Shown one piece after another: positions 34,404 through 42,547 of a stretch of DNA of 55,305 nucleotides (position 1 is its first letter; every line of letters begins with the position of its first letter). The DNA lies in NCBI GenBank assembly GCA_024643345.1, contig JAHENB010000019.1, positions 1-55,305 on the forward strand. The letters are read 5' to 3'. A program made the position numbers and the translations under genes. The notes under the pieces are model-generated. The model did not search any database, was not told where the DNA came from, and worked only from the letters and a program-made list of their open reading frames with translations. This DNA is from Maribacter sp. (lineage in GTDB: Bacteria > Bacteroidota > Bacteroidia > Flavobacteriales > Flavobacteriaceae).

Positions 34404-35159
34404 ATGACAAAAACAGCCCTTATTACCGGAGCCACAAGTGGAATAGGCAGAGCCACTGCGGCCTTGTTTGCCACCAACGGAATCAAACTCATTCTCTGCG
34501 GCAGGCGACAAGATCGATTGGATGCACTTCAGTCAGAATTGGGCCAGCAAACCGAAGTTCATGTGCTCAATTTTGATGTACGGGATCGGAAAGCGGTGTT
34601 CGCCGGCATTAAATCCGTCCCAAAGTCTTTTTCATCCATTGATATTTTGATCAATAACGCGGGGAATGCCCATGGGCTCGACCCCATTGATAAGGGAAAC
34701 ATGGATGATTGGGATGCTATGCTCGATATCAATGTGAAGGGGCTGCTCTATGTGAGCAAGGCCATCATACCGAAAATGGTTGAAAGGGGCATGGGGCATA
34801 TTATCAACATCGGTTCCACCGCGGGGAAAGAGGTCTATCCTAAGGGCAATGTCTATTGCGCCAGCAAACATGCCGTAGATGCGATCAACCAAGGCATGCG
34901 AATCGACCTGAACCCCTATGGAATACGCGTTGGAGCAGTGAATCCTGGCTTGGTGGAAACGGAATTCAGCAATGTAAGGTTCAAGGGCGATGAAGCAAGG
35001 GCACATGGGGTATACCAGGGTTTTGAACCGCTAAGACCCGAAGATATTGCCGATATAATTTATTTCGTGGTCACCAGACCACAACATGTGAACATTGCCG
35101 ATTTGATCGTAATGCCCACTGCCCAGGCATCGTCGACCATCTTGAACAGGAAGCCATGA
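34404..35159 (+). CDS. Short-chain dehydrogenase/reductase
   Basis: 251-residue classical SDR with the nucleotide-binding motif TGATSGIG (residues 8-15), NNAG, and the catalytic residues N110, S138, Y151 and K155 (YCASKHA). An Arg-rich CGRRQDR region after the second strand suggests NADP(H) preference. It resembles YdfG-type 3-hydroxy acid dehydrogenases; the substrate is unproven. Its end overlaps the next gene by 4 bases. Confidence 0.93.
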   Translation: MTKTALITGATSGIGRATAALFATNGIKLILCGRRQDRLDALQSELGQQTEVHVLNFDVRDRKAVFAGIKSVPKSFSSIDILINNAGNAHGLDPIDKGNMDDWDAMLDINVKGLLYVSKAIIPKMVERGMGHIINIGSTAGKEVYPKGNVYCASKHAVDAINQGMRIDLNPYGIRVGAVNPGLVETEFSNVRFKGDEARAHGVYQGFEPLRPEDIADIIYFVVTRPQHVNIADLIVMPTAQASSTILNRKP

Positions 35160-36292
35160 TCAACAAGCGCCTCCTCGTGAAAAATCTTCTCGCCCACAAC
35201 GACGAGAACAGCTTTTACGATAAAAAGCGCTTTGTCGACATTGGCCAGAGAGAGGGCAAGGGAAAATTCTTAAAACATGTGTGTGCGCTGGCCAACAGCA
35301 ATCCAAAGAACAATTCCTTTATTGTGATCGGGGTAGAGGATGAGGACAACAAGATCGTTGGGGTCGACTTTTTTGATGACAGCAAAATACAGAACCTGGT
35401 AAACGCTTATTTAGACAATCCCCCTTTGATTTCCTATGAAAATATCCCGTTTCCACATTTGCCCGAAGGCAAAGTAGTGGGGTTGGTGACCATCAAATCG
35501 AACGGGAAGGTCTGTGCCCTTCGAAAGAACATCTGGAAGTATTACGGGGGCTCGGTGTTTTTCAGGGAGGGCAGTATCAGCATGCCCAAGGCCTATAACA
35601 TAGCGCTGAAAGATATTAATTCCAGCGCTGTGGCGACCATAGAACAGCATGCTAAAAACAACATTGAACTGACCCTTGATGGAGTAATCGATTTTATGAA
35701 CCATCGCCATCGCGATTTGGAAAGTAATTACAAAGTGTTCAAGGAACAGTTCGTGGTATGTTGGGCAGGGAATCAGAAAAAAGTTAAGGGACAGACCTAT
35801 TTTTCCAGGGTCGATATCGAACTGATCAACGAACAGGTAAAGCTTTTTTATTCGACTTTCGATGAAATTACCATCTCCTTCAACGAGGATTCCTTTACAA
35901 CCATGGAATACGTGCAATTGGGACTTGGTAATGAACAGAAATACTATCCCTTGGAAAAGATGGTACTTACCTTTGAGGACAATGGCACCTATCAGATTCA
36001 GAGCGATCTTCTTTTTGACCCACCCCAATATGATCGAAAAACCCTACTCCATATCTTGAACGCCAATAAAGTGATATTGCAAAAAATGGAGAAGAATCTC
36101 ACCTTGGCCCCGACCGAAATAGAAGACCTGAGGCATTTGCCCGACACCTATTTAATCTGTTACCTTAATGGTTTGGAGGAGGCCAAGGACCAAATGGAGG
36201 CCGCACGGCCTTTGCTTAAAAGGTATGATCAAAAAGTCTATCAATCGCTGAAGGAATCGCTTCGGATTTTGAGAAAGATAAAATACAGTTAA
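35156..36292 (+). CDS. AlbA_2-domain putative nucleic-acid-binding protein
   Basis: 378 residues. The N-terminal about 150 residues match the AlbA_2 (Schlafen-like, 'divergent AAA-4') fold: IGQREGKGKFLKHVCALANS, NSFIVIGVEDEDNKIVGVD and a VFFREGS strand. The C-terminal 220 residues are a Bacteroidota-specific region without a clear name (possibly DUF5929; from memory, not checked). No membrane segment is seen. The ATG overlaps the SDR stop (ATGA at 35156-35159), so it is translationally coupled to two oxidoreductases, which is odd for a nucleic-acid-binding protein. It overlaps the convergent amylosucrase end by 4 bases (36289-36292). Confidence 0.7.
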   Translation: MINKRLLVKNLLAHNDENSFYDKKRFVDIGQREGKGKFLKHVCALANSNPKNNSFIVIGVEDEDNKIVGVDFFDDSKIQNLVNAYLDNPPLISYENIPFPHLPEGKVVGLVTIKSNGKVCALRKNIWKYYGGSVFFREGSISMPKAYNIALKDINSSAVATIEQHAKNNIELTLDGVIDFMNHRHRDLESNYKVFKEQFVVCWAGNQKKVKGQTYFSRVDIELINEQVKLFYSTFDEITISFNEDSFTTMEYVQLGLGNEQKYYPLEKMVLTFEDNGTYQIQSDLLFDPPQYDRKTLLHILNANKVILQKMEKNLTLAPTEIEDLRHLPDTYLICYLNGLEEAKDQMEAARPLLKRYDQKVYQSLKESLRILRKIKYS

Positions 36293-38223
36293 ACCTTTAC
36301 CATCCATAGTATTTGGTATGGGTTCAGCATTAGGGCATCCCTTGCAAAGGTTATGGCATTTCCGGAAATAAGGTCTCTGGTGAAGGCAACCTTTCCGAAA
36401 GAACCGATGTTGTTCCGATCTACCCATTGTGGCACTTCATGAAAATTGCATAGAACCAAAATTTCACCTTTTGTGGTCGAGCTTCTTTCAAAGACCAAGA
36501 CGTGAGGATTATCACAATCGTATAAAATCAGATTGTTTCCATCGGCAAAAACAGGGTTTTCTTTTCTGATTGAGATTAATTTTTGAAGGGCAAAAAATAT
36601 TTTGGATTGATACGTTTTCCCCTTATCCAGATTCGCTATAGCTTCCCAATCCTGGTCGGGCCTATTTACCCAACGACTGTCCTCTTTTTTGTCCTTTTCG
36701 GCTAGGTATGAATAGTCATTCAAGGTGCCAATTTCATCCCCCGCATAGATCAAAGGGATGCCACCATAGGATAAAATGATGCCATACATCATGATTATCT
36801 TGTCGATGGCCTGTGCTATATGGGTTCGGTCGTTTTGCTCCAAAGCCTTTTCCAGCCCGAGCAGGGAAGCGCAGCTTCCGGTAATTCTACCATCTCCGGT
36901 CTTAGGATTGTACATGAACATCATGCCTTTGGCGGGCGACCATGGGATTCGCTGACAATAGTAATCTAAAAGAAATTTTCGATGCTCTTTGGCGTCCCAG
37001 CCGATCTCGTGGATATGATGGTCTTCGAAACCGAGGCCGATGTCGTCGTGGCAGCGGATATAGTTGATCCAAGTGGCCTCTCTTGGTTTCTTGGGCAGGC
37101 TCCGTATATTTTGATAGAGCAAAATCGTTTTCTTTGTCGCCATGGCATCCCATAACAAAGCCATAAGGGTAGCATTATAGGCGATTTCACATTCATTGCC
37201 CTTGATTTGTCCGGTGCCGAAATATTTGATTATTTCCTTTGGGGCCACAATGGCTTCCGCTAAAAAAACCACCCCGGGTGCGATAACCTGAAGACACATC
37301 CTGAAGAGCGCGATCAAAGCGTGGGCCTCGGGCAGGTTTTGCGACTGGGTGGCCATTTTTTTCCAAAGGAAGGCAAGGGCATCGAGACGTACTACGTCTA
37401 CACCAAGATTTACCAATTTGATCAAATTGGCCAGCATTTCAAGAAAGACCTCAGGGTTCGAATAGTTTAGGTCCCATTGATATTGGTTGAAAACGGTCAT
37501 CACATATTTGTCCATTTTGGCATTGTATGTGAAATTGCCAGGAGCGGTCATCGGAAAAATCTCTGGCAGGCTTTTCTCAAATTCATCGGGTACCGTCCTA
37601 TCGGGATAGGTATAGTAGTATCCCTGGTATTTTTCGTCGCCCTGCATGGCCTTTTTGGCCCATGAAAATTCATTGGAGGTATGGTTCGCAACAAAATCCA
37701 ACATTAAAAACATGCCGCGATCTCGTAGTTTTTCGGTGAGATCTAGAAGGTCATTCTTTGTTCCGAAGCGTTTTTCCACTTCATGATAGCTGTTTACCGC
37801 ATAGCCCCCATCATTTTCTCCTAATGGCCTTGGGGTAATGGGCATGAGGTGTAAAAAGTTAATGCCCAATTTCTCAAAATATCCGATCTTTTCTGCCAGA
37901 CCTCTGAGGTCTTTGTTGAAATGATCTACGTACAACTGCATACCGACAATCTTTTCTGATTGGTACCAGTTTCCCTTTGATAACCTTTGGATGTCAAGTT
38001 CCCTTAGCGGTAACGGCCTATCTTTAAACAAGGCAGGCAGGGACCTAAGCAATTTGTGAAAAGAAATGGTATGGTCCTCTTCCGGATATAATGAAAAATA
38101 CAGTTCCTTGATCAGGCTGAGGTTACCGGACAACCTAAGTTCAAAAAGTCTGTCAAAATCCTTATCTTGGATCAGATGGGGATGTGCAGAGATCATCAAT
38201 TGATGGAGCGCAGTCTGGTTCAT
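36289..38223 (-). CDS. Amylosucrase (GH13_4)
   Basis: Cleaves sucrose, releases fructose and transfers glucose to a growing alpha-1,4-glucan. 644 residues, close to the 636 of the Neisseria polysaccharea enzyme. Catalytic residues align at near-identical numbers: nucleophile D281 (VVRLDALAFLW), acid/base E323 (FLAEAIVAP) and D393 (RCHDDIGLGF). The sucrose-binding Asp is D138 in ENDGGYAVNSY, and the amylosucrase-specific FPMTAPGNF is present. No signal peptide is seen, so it acts in the cytoplasm. It follows the fructokinase gene with a 1-base overlap (TGATG), tying glucan formation to fructose phosphorylation. Confidence 0.92.
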   Translation of the reverse strand: MNQTALHQLMISAHPHLIQDKDFDRLFELRLSGNLSLIKELYFSLYPEEDHTISFHKLLRSLPALFKDRPLPLRELDIQRLSKGNWYQSEKIVGMQLYVDHFNKDLRGLAEKIGYFEKLGINFLHLMPITPRPLGENDGGYAVNSYHEVEKRFGTKNDLLDLTEKLRDRGMFLMLDFVANHTSNEFSWAKKAMQGDEKYQGYYYTYPDRTVPDEFEKSLPEIFPMTAPGNFTYNAKMDKYVMTVFNQYQWDLNYSNPEVFLEMLANLIKLVNLGVDVVRLDALAFLWKKMATQSQNLPEAHALIALFRMCLQVIAPGVVFLAEAIVAPKEIIKYFGTGQIKGNECEIAYNATLMALLWDAMATKKTILLYQNIRSLPKKPREATWINYIRCHDDIGLGFEDHHIHEIGWDAKEHRKFLLDYYCQRIPWSPAKGMMFMYNPKTGDGRITGSCASLLGLEKALEQNDRTHIAQAIDKIIMMYGIILSYGGIPLIYAGDEIGTLNDYSYLAEKDKKEDSRWVNRPDQDWEAIANLDKGKTYQSKIFFALQKLISIRKENPVFADGNNLILYDCDNPHVLVFERSSTTKGEILVLCNFHEVPQWVDRNNIGSFGKVAFTRDLISGNAITFARDALMLNPYQILWMVKV

Positions 38224-39170
38224 CAGATCCCAAGGAGTTGCTTCTGATCGGGCAAGGAGGGGATGGCCCCATAATTGGTGGTCGTTATAGCGCCAGCTTT
38301 ATTGGCATTTTCGACCATTTGCCCCAACAGATCGATATTAGAGAAAATTTCGTTGGTGTTTTTCAATTTAGAGATCTGGAACAGCAGGCAGCCGATAAAG
38401 GCATCGCCGGCTCCAGTGGTGTCCACAGGCGTTACCGGAATGCTAGGAACAATTCGTTTTCCTTCCTTTGTACTCAGAAGGGTGCCCTTTTCACCCATGG
38501 TAACCGTAATGATTTTGGTGCCCAATTCATGGAGCACATCGCAACATTCATTCAGATCGGTCTTGCCCGAGAGCAGTTGCGCTTCATCCAGGCTAAACTT
38601 GCCAAGGTCTGCTTTTTCGATGAAGGGCATACACTTTTTAATGAATTTTTCTTCCTCTCCCAACCACAGGTCTCCACGGAAATTGGGATCAAAACTAATA
38701 AATGCATTTTGCGTGAGCGCATCGAAAAAATAGCGGCCATAGGACTTTTCAAGGCCACCTCCCAATAAAGCGGTCGCAGCGCCCAAATGCAGCATATTCC
38801 CCTTGATCGTTTTTTTGAGCTCGGGGTCGTATGACAATTCCTTATCGGCTCCACGACTGAATACAAAATCCCTTTCCCCATCTTCGGTAAGCGATACAAA
38901 GGCCAAAGTGGTAAAGGTCTTTACCCGCTGGGCCAATGAAATATCCACATGGTTTTGCCTCAAAACCTCAAGCAAATAACTTCCGAAAGGGTCCCTGCCA
39001 ACACATCCGACGAATTTGCTGCTACCGCCCAGTTTGGCAATGGCACAGGCTACGTTGGCCGGGGCTCCGCCGGGCTTTTTAACGAAGACCTCGGCCTTGC
39101 TAAGATCGCTGCCCTGTTTTTCCGCAACGAAATCGATCAACAATTCACCAATACAAATAATATGTTTCAT
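38223..39170 (-). CDS. PfkB-family fructokinase
   Basis: 315-residue ribokinase-fold sugar kinase. The substrate motif is KPGGAPANVACAIAKLGG and the catalytic base lies in VDTTGAGDAFIG (about residues 250-261). Fructose is the likely substrate because the gene is fused in an operon with amylosucrase, which releases fructose (inference from context plus family). Its stop codon shares one base with the amylosucrase start. Confidence 0.87.
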   Translation of the reverse strand: MKHIICIGELLIDFVAEKQGSDLSKAEVFVKKPGGAPANVACAIAKLGGSSKFVGCVGRDPFGSYLLEVLRQNHVDISLAQRVKTFTTLAFVSLTEDGERDFVFSRGADKELSYDPELKKTIKGNMLHLGAATALLGGGLEKSYGRYFFDALTQNAFISFDPNFRGDLWLGEEEKFIKKCMPFIEKADLGKFSLDEAQLLSGKTDLNECCDVLHELGTKIITVTMGEKGTLLSTKEGKRIVPSIPVTPVDTTGAGDAFIGCLLFQISKLKNTNEIFSNIDLLGQMVENANKAGAITTTNYGAIPSLPDQKQLLGI

Positions 39171-39260
39171 CCGAATCTACGATAGTTAACGACAAGGTAG
39201 TTAGATAAAAGCCTTTTTCAAAGTTTTATACCGTTTCTTGTCTGTCCTTCAACAGGGCAC

Positions 39261-39268
39261 CAAATATA
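39261..39268 (-). promoter_or_regulatory. -7 box for the fructokinase-amylosucrase operon
   Basis: The minus strand reads TATATTTG, a perfect TAnnTTTG, about 90 bases before the fructokinase ATG. The resulting leader of about 80 bases would be long enough for post-transcriptional control. No TTG is seen at the ideal -33 spacing. Confidence 0.35.
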
Positions 39269-39402
39269 AAGGTAAACTTTAGACGAAACCTCTTTTTCTC
39301 TTAACCTATAACGTCGTTTACATAATCCTATTCATGCGCTTACCTTATAAATTTATCGTGCCTTGTCATGGCCATCAAGGTCAGAATTGCGATTTTTGCA
39401 GC

Positions 39403-40128
39403 ATGAGAACACTAGTGATTGGCGATATCCATTCGGGCCTCAGGGCCTTGGAACAGGTGATGGCCCGTGCCGAGGTATCTACCAGGGACCAGTTGATATT
39501 TTTAGGGGACTATGTAGATGGCTGGAGCCAGGCCGTGGAAACCGTTGATTTCCTTTTGGGCCTTCAAGCAACCCACAACTGTATTTTTATCCGGGGAAAC
39601 CATGACGAACTATGCCATGATTGGCTCTTCGAAGGAAGGGACAATCCCTTATGGGTACAGCATGGAGGTCAGGCGACCCTGCAATCCTATGCAAAGGCCG
39701 ACGGGGCCACCATTCGTTCACATATCACATTCTATCAAAGCTTGAAAAATTATTATCTGGATGCGGAAAAAAAATTATTCCTGCACGCTGGTTTCACCAG
39801 TCTCCATGGCGTGGAACACGAGTATTTGGAAAAAACATTTTATTGGGACCGAACCTTATGGGAACTTTCCCTTTCTCTGAATCCCGATCTGGCTCCTGCT
39901 GATAATAGGTACCCTAGAAGACTTATCCATTACGATGAAATATATATTGGCCACACCCCGGTCACCCGAATCGGCAAAACCACCCCACAAAAGGCGGCCA
40001 ACGTTTGGAATATTGATACAGGGGCGGCATTCAAAGGCCCACTTTCAATTATCGACGCCGCCACGAAGGAGGTTTGGCAAAGTGATCCGGTGCATTTGCT
40101 TTACCCTGGCGAGACGGGGAGAAATTGA
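39403..40128 (+). CDS. Calcineurin-like metallophosphatase (PPP type)
   Basis: 241-residue phosphatase with the dinuclear-metal motifs GDIHSG (at the N-terminus), GDYVDGWS, GNHDE and the distal GHTPV. This order is that of PrpE/ApaH-like serine/threonine phosphatases. The ATG at 39403 (MRTLVIGDIHSG) is chosen because the family begins exactly there; an earlier in-frame start would add an unrelated 23 residues. It is divergent from fructokinase and followed by the desaturase gene after 63 bases. Confidence 0.9.
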   Translation: MRTLVIGDIHSGLRALEQVMARAEVSTRDQLIFLGDYVDGWSQAVETVDFLLGLQATHNCIFIRGNHDELCHDWLFEGRDNPLWVQHGGQATLQSYAKADGATIRSHITFYQSLKNYYLDAEKKLFLHAGFTSLHGVEHEYLEKTFYWDRTLWELSLSLNPDLAPADNRYPRRLIHYDEIYIGHTPVTRIGKTTPQKAANVWNIDTGAAFKGPLSIIDAATKEVWQSDPVHLLYPGETGRN

Positions 40129-40191
40129 AAAAGGTGCCGGATTCCACTATTTTTTAGGGAATTTATCACGAACTTTGGAAAAAAAGACAGT

Positions 40192-41187
40192 ATGTCGACA
40201 AAGAATATCAGGTTAGAGGTGATGCAGGCCATAGAGCCCCAAGTTGAGGGTTTCATGAACAATTTTTTGATTCCCATTGATGAAATATGGCAACCCACCG
40301 ACTTTTTACCCGATTCCCAGAGCCCAGGGTTTTTGGACGCGGTTGAAGATTTGCGGGGGGAATCGAAAGAATTGGGGTATGATTTCTGGGTAACCATGGT
40401 GGCCGACACCATTACCGAAGAGGCCTTGCCTACCTATGAATCATGGCTTATGGACGTTGAGGGCATCAACCAACACGCTGAAAACAAAAATGGATGGTCG
40501 AAATGGGTCCGTGCCTGGACCGCGGAGGAAAACAGGCATGGTGATGTATTGAACAAATACCTTTATCTCTCGGGTAGGGTAAACATGCGCGAGGTAGAGA
40601 TCACCACCCAATATTTGATATCCGACGGGTTCGATATAGGAACCGATAGAGATCCCTACAAAAACTTCGTCTATACCTCATTTCAGGAATTGGCCACAAA
40701 TATCTCACACAAACGAGTGGGTCAGATGGCCAAGAAAAAGGGGAACGTTCTCTTGGGAAAAATGTGCACCATCATCGCAGGGGACGAGATGCGCCATCAT
40801 TTGGCCTATCGCGAATTCGTGAAGACGATATTCGGGGAAGATCCCAGCGGCATGATGTTGGCCTTTGCCGATATGATGAAGAAAAAAATTGTGATGCCCG
40901 CCCATTTTTTAAGGGAATCTGGTGGCAGCATCGGTACAGCGTTCGAAAATTTTTCGAACTGTGCGCAACGATTAGGGGTATATACCGCATCAGACTATAT
41001 TGAAATCTTGCAAAAACTGAACGATTACTGGGAGTTGGATACCATTAGGAGTTTAAACGACGAGGCTGAAAAAGCACGTGATTATCTTATGGCGTTGCCG
41101 GCCCGTTTGGAACGGATCGCGGCAAGAATGAAGTTTCCGGAAGATCAGTATCGCTTCAAGTGGGTCGAGGCCAATGGTATGGTCTAA
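40192..41187 (+). CDS. Acyl-ACP desaturase (plant-type, soluble)
   Basis: Soluble diiron enzyme that inserts a double bond into acyl-ACP. 331 residues with carboxylate/His ligands E77 (TITEEALP), E113 and H116 (EENRHGD), E166, and E199 and H202 (DEMRHH). No membrane spans are seen, unlike membrane desaturases. The family is known from plants and some bacteria. It would modify membrane fluidity together with the fatty acid genes acpP and fabF elsewhere in the window. It ends 48 bases before a strong terminator. Confidence 0.93.
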   Translation: MSTKNIRLEVMQAIEPQVEGFMNNFLIPIDEIWQPTDFLPDSQSPGFLDAVEDLRGESKELGYDFWVTMVADTITEEALPTYESWLMDVEGINQHAENKNGWSKWVRAWTAEENRHGDVLNKYLYLSGRVNMREVEITTQYLISDGFDIGTDRDPYKNFVYTSFQELATNISHKRVGQMAKKKGNVLLGKMCTIIAGDEMRHHLAYREFVKTIFGEDPSGMMLAFADMMKKKIVMPAHFLRESGGSIGTAFENFSNCAQRLGVYTASDYIEILQKLNDYWELDTIRSLNDEAEKARDYLMALPARLERIAARMKFPEDQYRFKWVEANGMV

Positions 41188-41234
41188 AGGGTCCAGTGGC
41201 GAGTTGTCTTACATCGAAATGGAAACAAGTTTGT

Positions 41235-41269
41235 AAAAAACCCGATACAGAATGAGTATCGGGTTTTTT
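41235..41269. terminator. Bidirectional terminator, desaturase / HhH gene
   Basis: AAAAAACCCGATAC (41235-41248) pairs with GTATCGGGTTTTTT (41256-41269), a 14-bp stem with a 7-base loop. It lies between the convergent desaturase gene and the HhH-protein gene and can end both transcripts. Confidence 0.93.
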
Positions 41270-41286
41270 AATTTGCTTTTCTGTTA

Positions 41287-41838
41287 TTACAGCTTTCCGT
41301 GCTTATGCTTTTCTTGCCATTTGGCCAAATCGTTCCATTTGTCTTCATGGGCCATTTTCGCCTGCATTGGCCATGAGCCGGGTTGGTGTACTTTGAATCG
41401 GCTGCCAGCTTCCGTTAATATGTTCTGGCATTTGGCGACGGATGTTTCAGAAAGGGTCTTCCAGGTTTTGATGCCCGCCGTATGGAACAACTGCTGAATC
41501 TTTGGGCCAATGCCTTCCACAATGGTGAGGTCGTCTTGTTTCACCTTTTTCCCCAAAGCGGCACTTGCCGCTTTTGCATTAAAAGATACCACTGCCGAGA
41601 CTTTTGGGGCGACAACGGCTTCGGTTGTAGATGCCTCGACACATGCCGACAGCTTTTTTTGGCAGCTTTCAAGATCGGCCCGTAAATTGGTGTTTTGGTC
41701 CTGGACTAATTTAAGTTCCTTTTTGTCGGGGACTGAAGTACTGTCTCCTTTTCCGATCAGGTAGCCAAAGATACCTGACAGTACGCCTACCAGCGCAGGA
41801 ATCAACCAGCACCAGATGTTCAAATTTTCAAAATCCAT
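41287..41838 (-). CDS. Membrane-anchored helix-hairpin-helix protein
   Basis: 183 residues. One N-terminal membrane segment (about 8-28, LIPALVGVLSGIFGYLIGKG) is followed by a coiled-coil-like charged region (40-70) and an Ala/Lys-rich linker. A C-terminal helix-hairpin-helix domain comes last (DDLTIVEGIGPKIQQLFHTAGIKTWKTLSE). This fold is also found in DUF4332/HhH_5 proteins and may bind nucleic acid or protein. It is preceded on the same strand by a tiny 34-residue membrane peptide gene, 41 bases away. Function unknown. Confidence 0.75.
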   Translation of the reverse strand: MDFENLNIWCWLIPALVGVLSGIFGYLIGKGDSTSVPDKKELKLVQDQNTNLRADLESCQKKLSACVEASTTEAVVAPKVSAVVSFNAKAASAALGKKVKQDDLTIVEGIGPKIQQLFHTAGIKTWKTLSETSVAKCQNILTEAGSRFKVHQPGSWPMQAKMAHEDKWNDLAKWQEKHKHGKL

Positions 41839-41879
41839 ATTCCAAGGTTTATGATTAGTTGGTTACAATTTATACTCCC

Positions 41880-41984
41880 CTAAGTGAGCGCAGAAGCACA
41901 GGAACTGCACAGCATAAGGTAAAGCATGGTGCCCGCAATAATGGTAAGCACGATACCGATGAGGTTTGTTGTTTTTTTGGTCAT
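41880..41984 (-). CDS. 34-residue membrane peptide upstream of the HhH gene
   Basis: ATG at 41984, stop TAG at 41880. The peptide begins MTKKTTNLIGIVLTIIAGT, a positively charged start plus one membrane span, and ends with two Cys residues close together (CSSC) and a short tail. From memory, flavobacterial OmpA-family proteins can begin with a similar segment, but this was not checked. It lies 41 bases upstream of the HhH gene on the same strand and is probably co-transcribed. Codon use fits a real gene, but translation is not proven. Confidence 0.6.
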   Translation of the reverse strand: MTKKTTNLIGIVLTIIAGTMLYLMLCSSCASALT

Positions 41985-42171
41985 AAGAGAACTGTAAGGC
42001 ATTCGACCTGCCAATGTATTAAAAAAATCTTAAAACGTACTGGGAATATGATTTTAAATGTTGGGGTTCAACCACTTAAATGCCACCTTGTGATCACACC
42101 AAATCTCCAACAGATCCATGGGCCAAATGAACCATTTATACAGAAAATGGTACGAACCATACAATTGCAAG

Positions 42172-42201
42172 TTGCCCTATAAAAGGAATCGACTACATTT
42201 C
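42172..42201 (+). promoter_or_regulatory. Promoter of the 45-residue ORF
   Basis: TTG at 42172-42174, exactly 19 bases of spacer, and TACATTTC at 42194-42201 (one mismatch to TAnnTTTG). The exact 19-base spacing makes this one of the best-supported promoters in the window. It points toward the small ORF at 42228. Confidence 0.6.
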
Positions 42202-42227
42202 ATTTAGAATATGAAACGTCGTTGAAA

Positions 42228-42365
42228 ATGAAAAATGAAATAATCAGAATATTGACTTTCTGTTGCATGGTAATCGTGCTGGGCATTCAGGAACTACTTC
42301 ACGGCAGTTGGCATGTGGATGCTCCTGAAGCGCTAAAGTCGAGGTCTAGAAAATCTCCTTTTTAA
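42228..42365 (+). CDS. 45-residue hydrophobic ORF
   Basis: ATG at 42228, TAA at 42363-42365. The peptide starts MKNEIIRILTFCCMVIVLG, one hydrophobic segment that could span the membrane or be a signal, followed by a polar tail with several Ser/Arg/Lys. It has a well-spaced promoter 27 bases upstream and a hairpin terminator downstream, so a transcript is likely. Translation is unproven, and the RNA itself could be the product. No family is recognised. Confidence 0.5.
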   Translation: MKNEIIRILTFCCMVIVLGIQELLHGSWHVDAPEALKSRSRKSPF

Positions 42366-42405
42366 TTTTCTTTGCGTTAATAAGTTTGAGTTAGCTTAGT
42401 TGGTT

Positions 42406-42475
42406 AAAACCGCTTTTTTTTATCACTTACCGATCGGGGGAACGGGTAGGGAAATAAAAAGAAGCGGTTTTTTTG
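42406..42475 (+). terminator. Terminator of the small-ORF unit
   Basis: AACCGCTT followed by a T-run (42407-42422 area) pairs with AAGCGGTT (42462-42469), with an inner TTTTAT/ATAAAA pairing. A seven-T run on plus follows the stem. On minus the T-run is short, so it is oriented to the plus strand. Confidence 0.6.
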
Positions 42476-42547
42476 GCGGTAATGTATAAATCTAGCACAG
42501 ATTTTTGAGCATATGCCAGGTAGGCTGATTACTATGCTATATTAAGC

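Larger units (their letters stand above)
41985..42547. other. Intergenic stretch with a small transcription unit
   Basis: A 563-base gap between two minus-strand gene groups. Most of it shows no conserved coding sequence; a 107-codon plus frame near 41859 uses a rare start and runs through other features. It does contain a self-contained plus-strand unit: a promoter at 42172-42201, a 45-codon ORF (42228-42365) and a hairpin terminator (42406-42475). The segment 42388-42412 resembles a tRNA D-arm but has no matching T-arm. Confidence 0.6.

Noticed and set aside
36289-36292. Four-base overlap of the AlbA_2 gene and the amylosucrase gene ends
   Set aside because: Convergent ends overlapping by a few bases are common and carry no functional message here.
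41859-42182. A 107-codon plus frame near the HhH gene
   Set aside because: It lies opposite the 34-residue membrane peptide, starts with a rare codon and has no recognisable features.
42388-42412. tRNA-like D-arm (TAGCTTAGTTGGTTA)
   Set aside because: No matching D-stem pair, anticodon stem or T-arm follows; the segment runs straight into the terminator hairpin. A tRNA gene or remnant is not supported.
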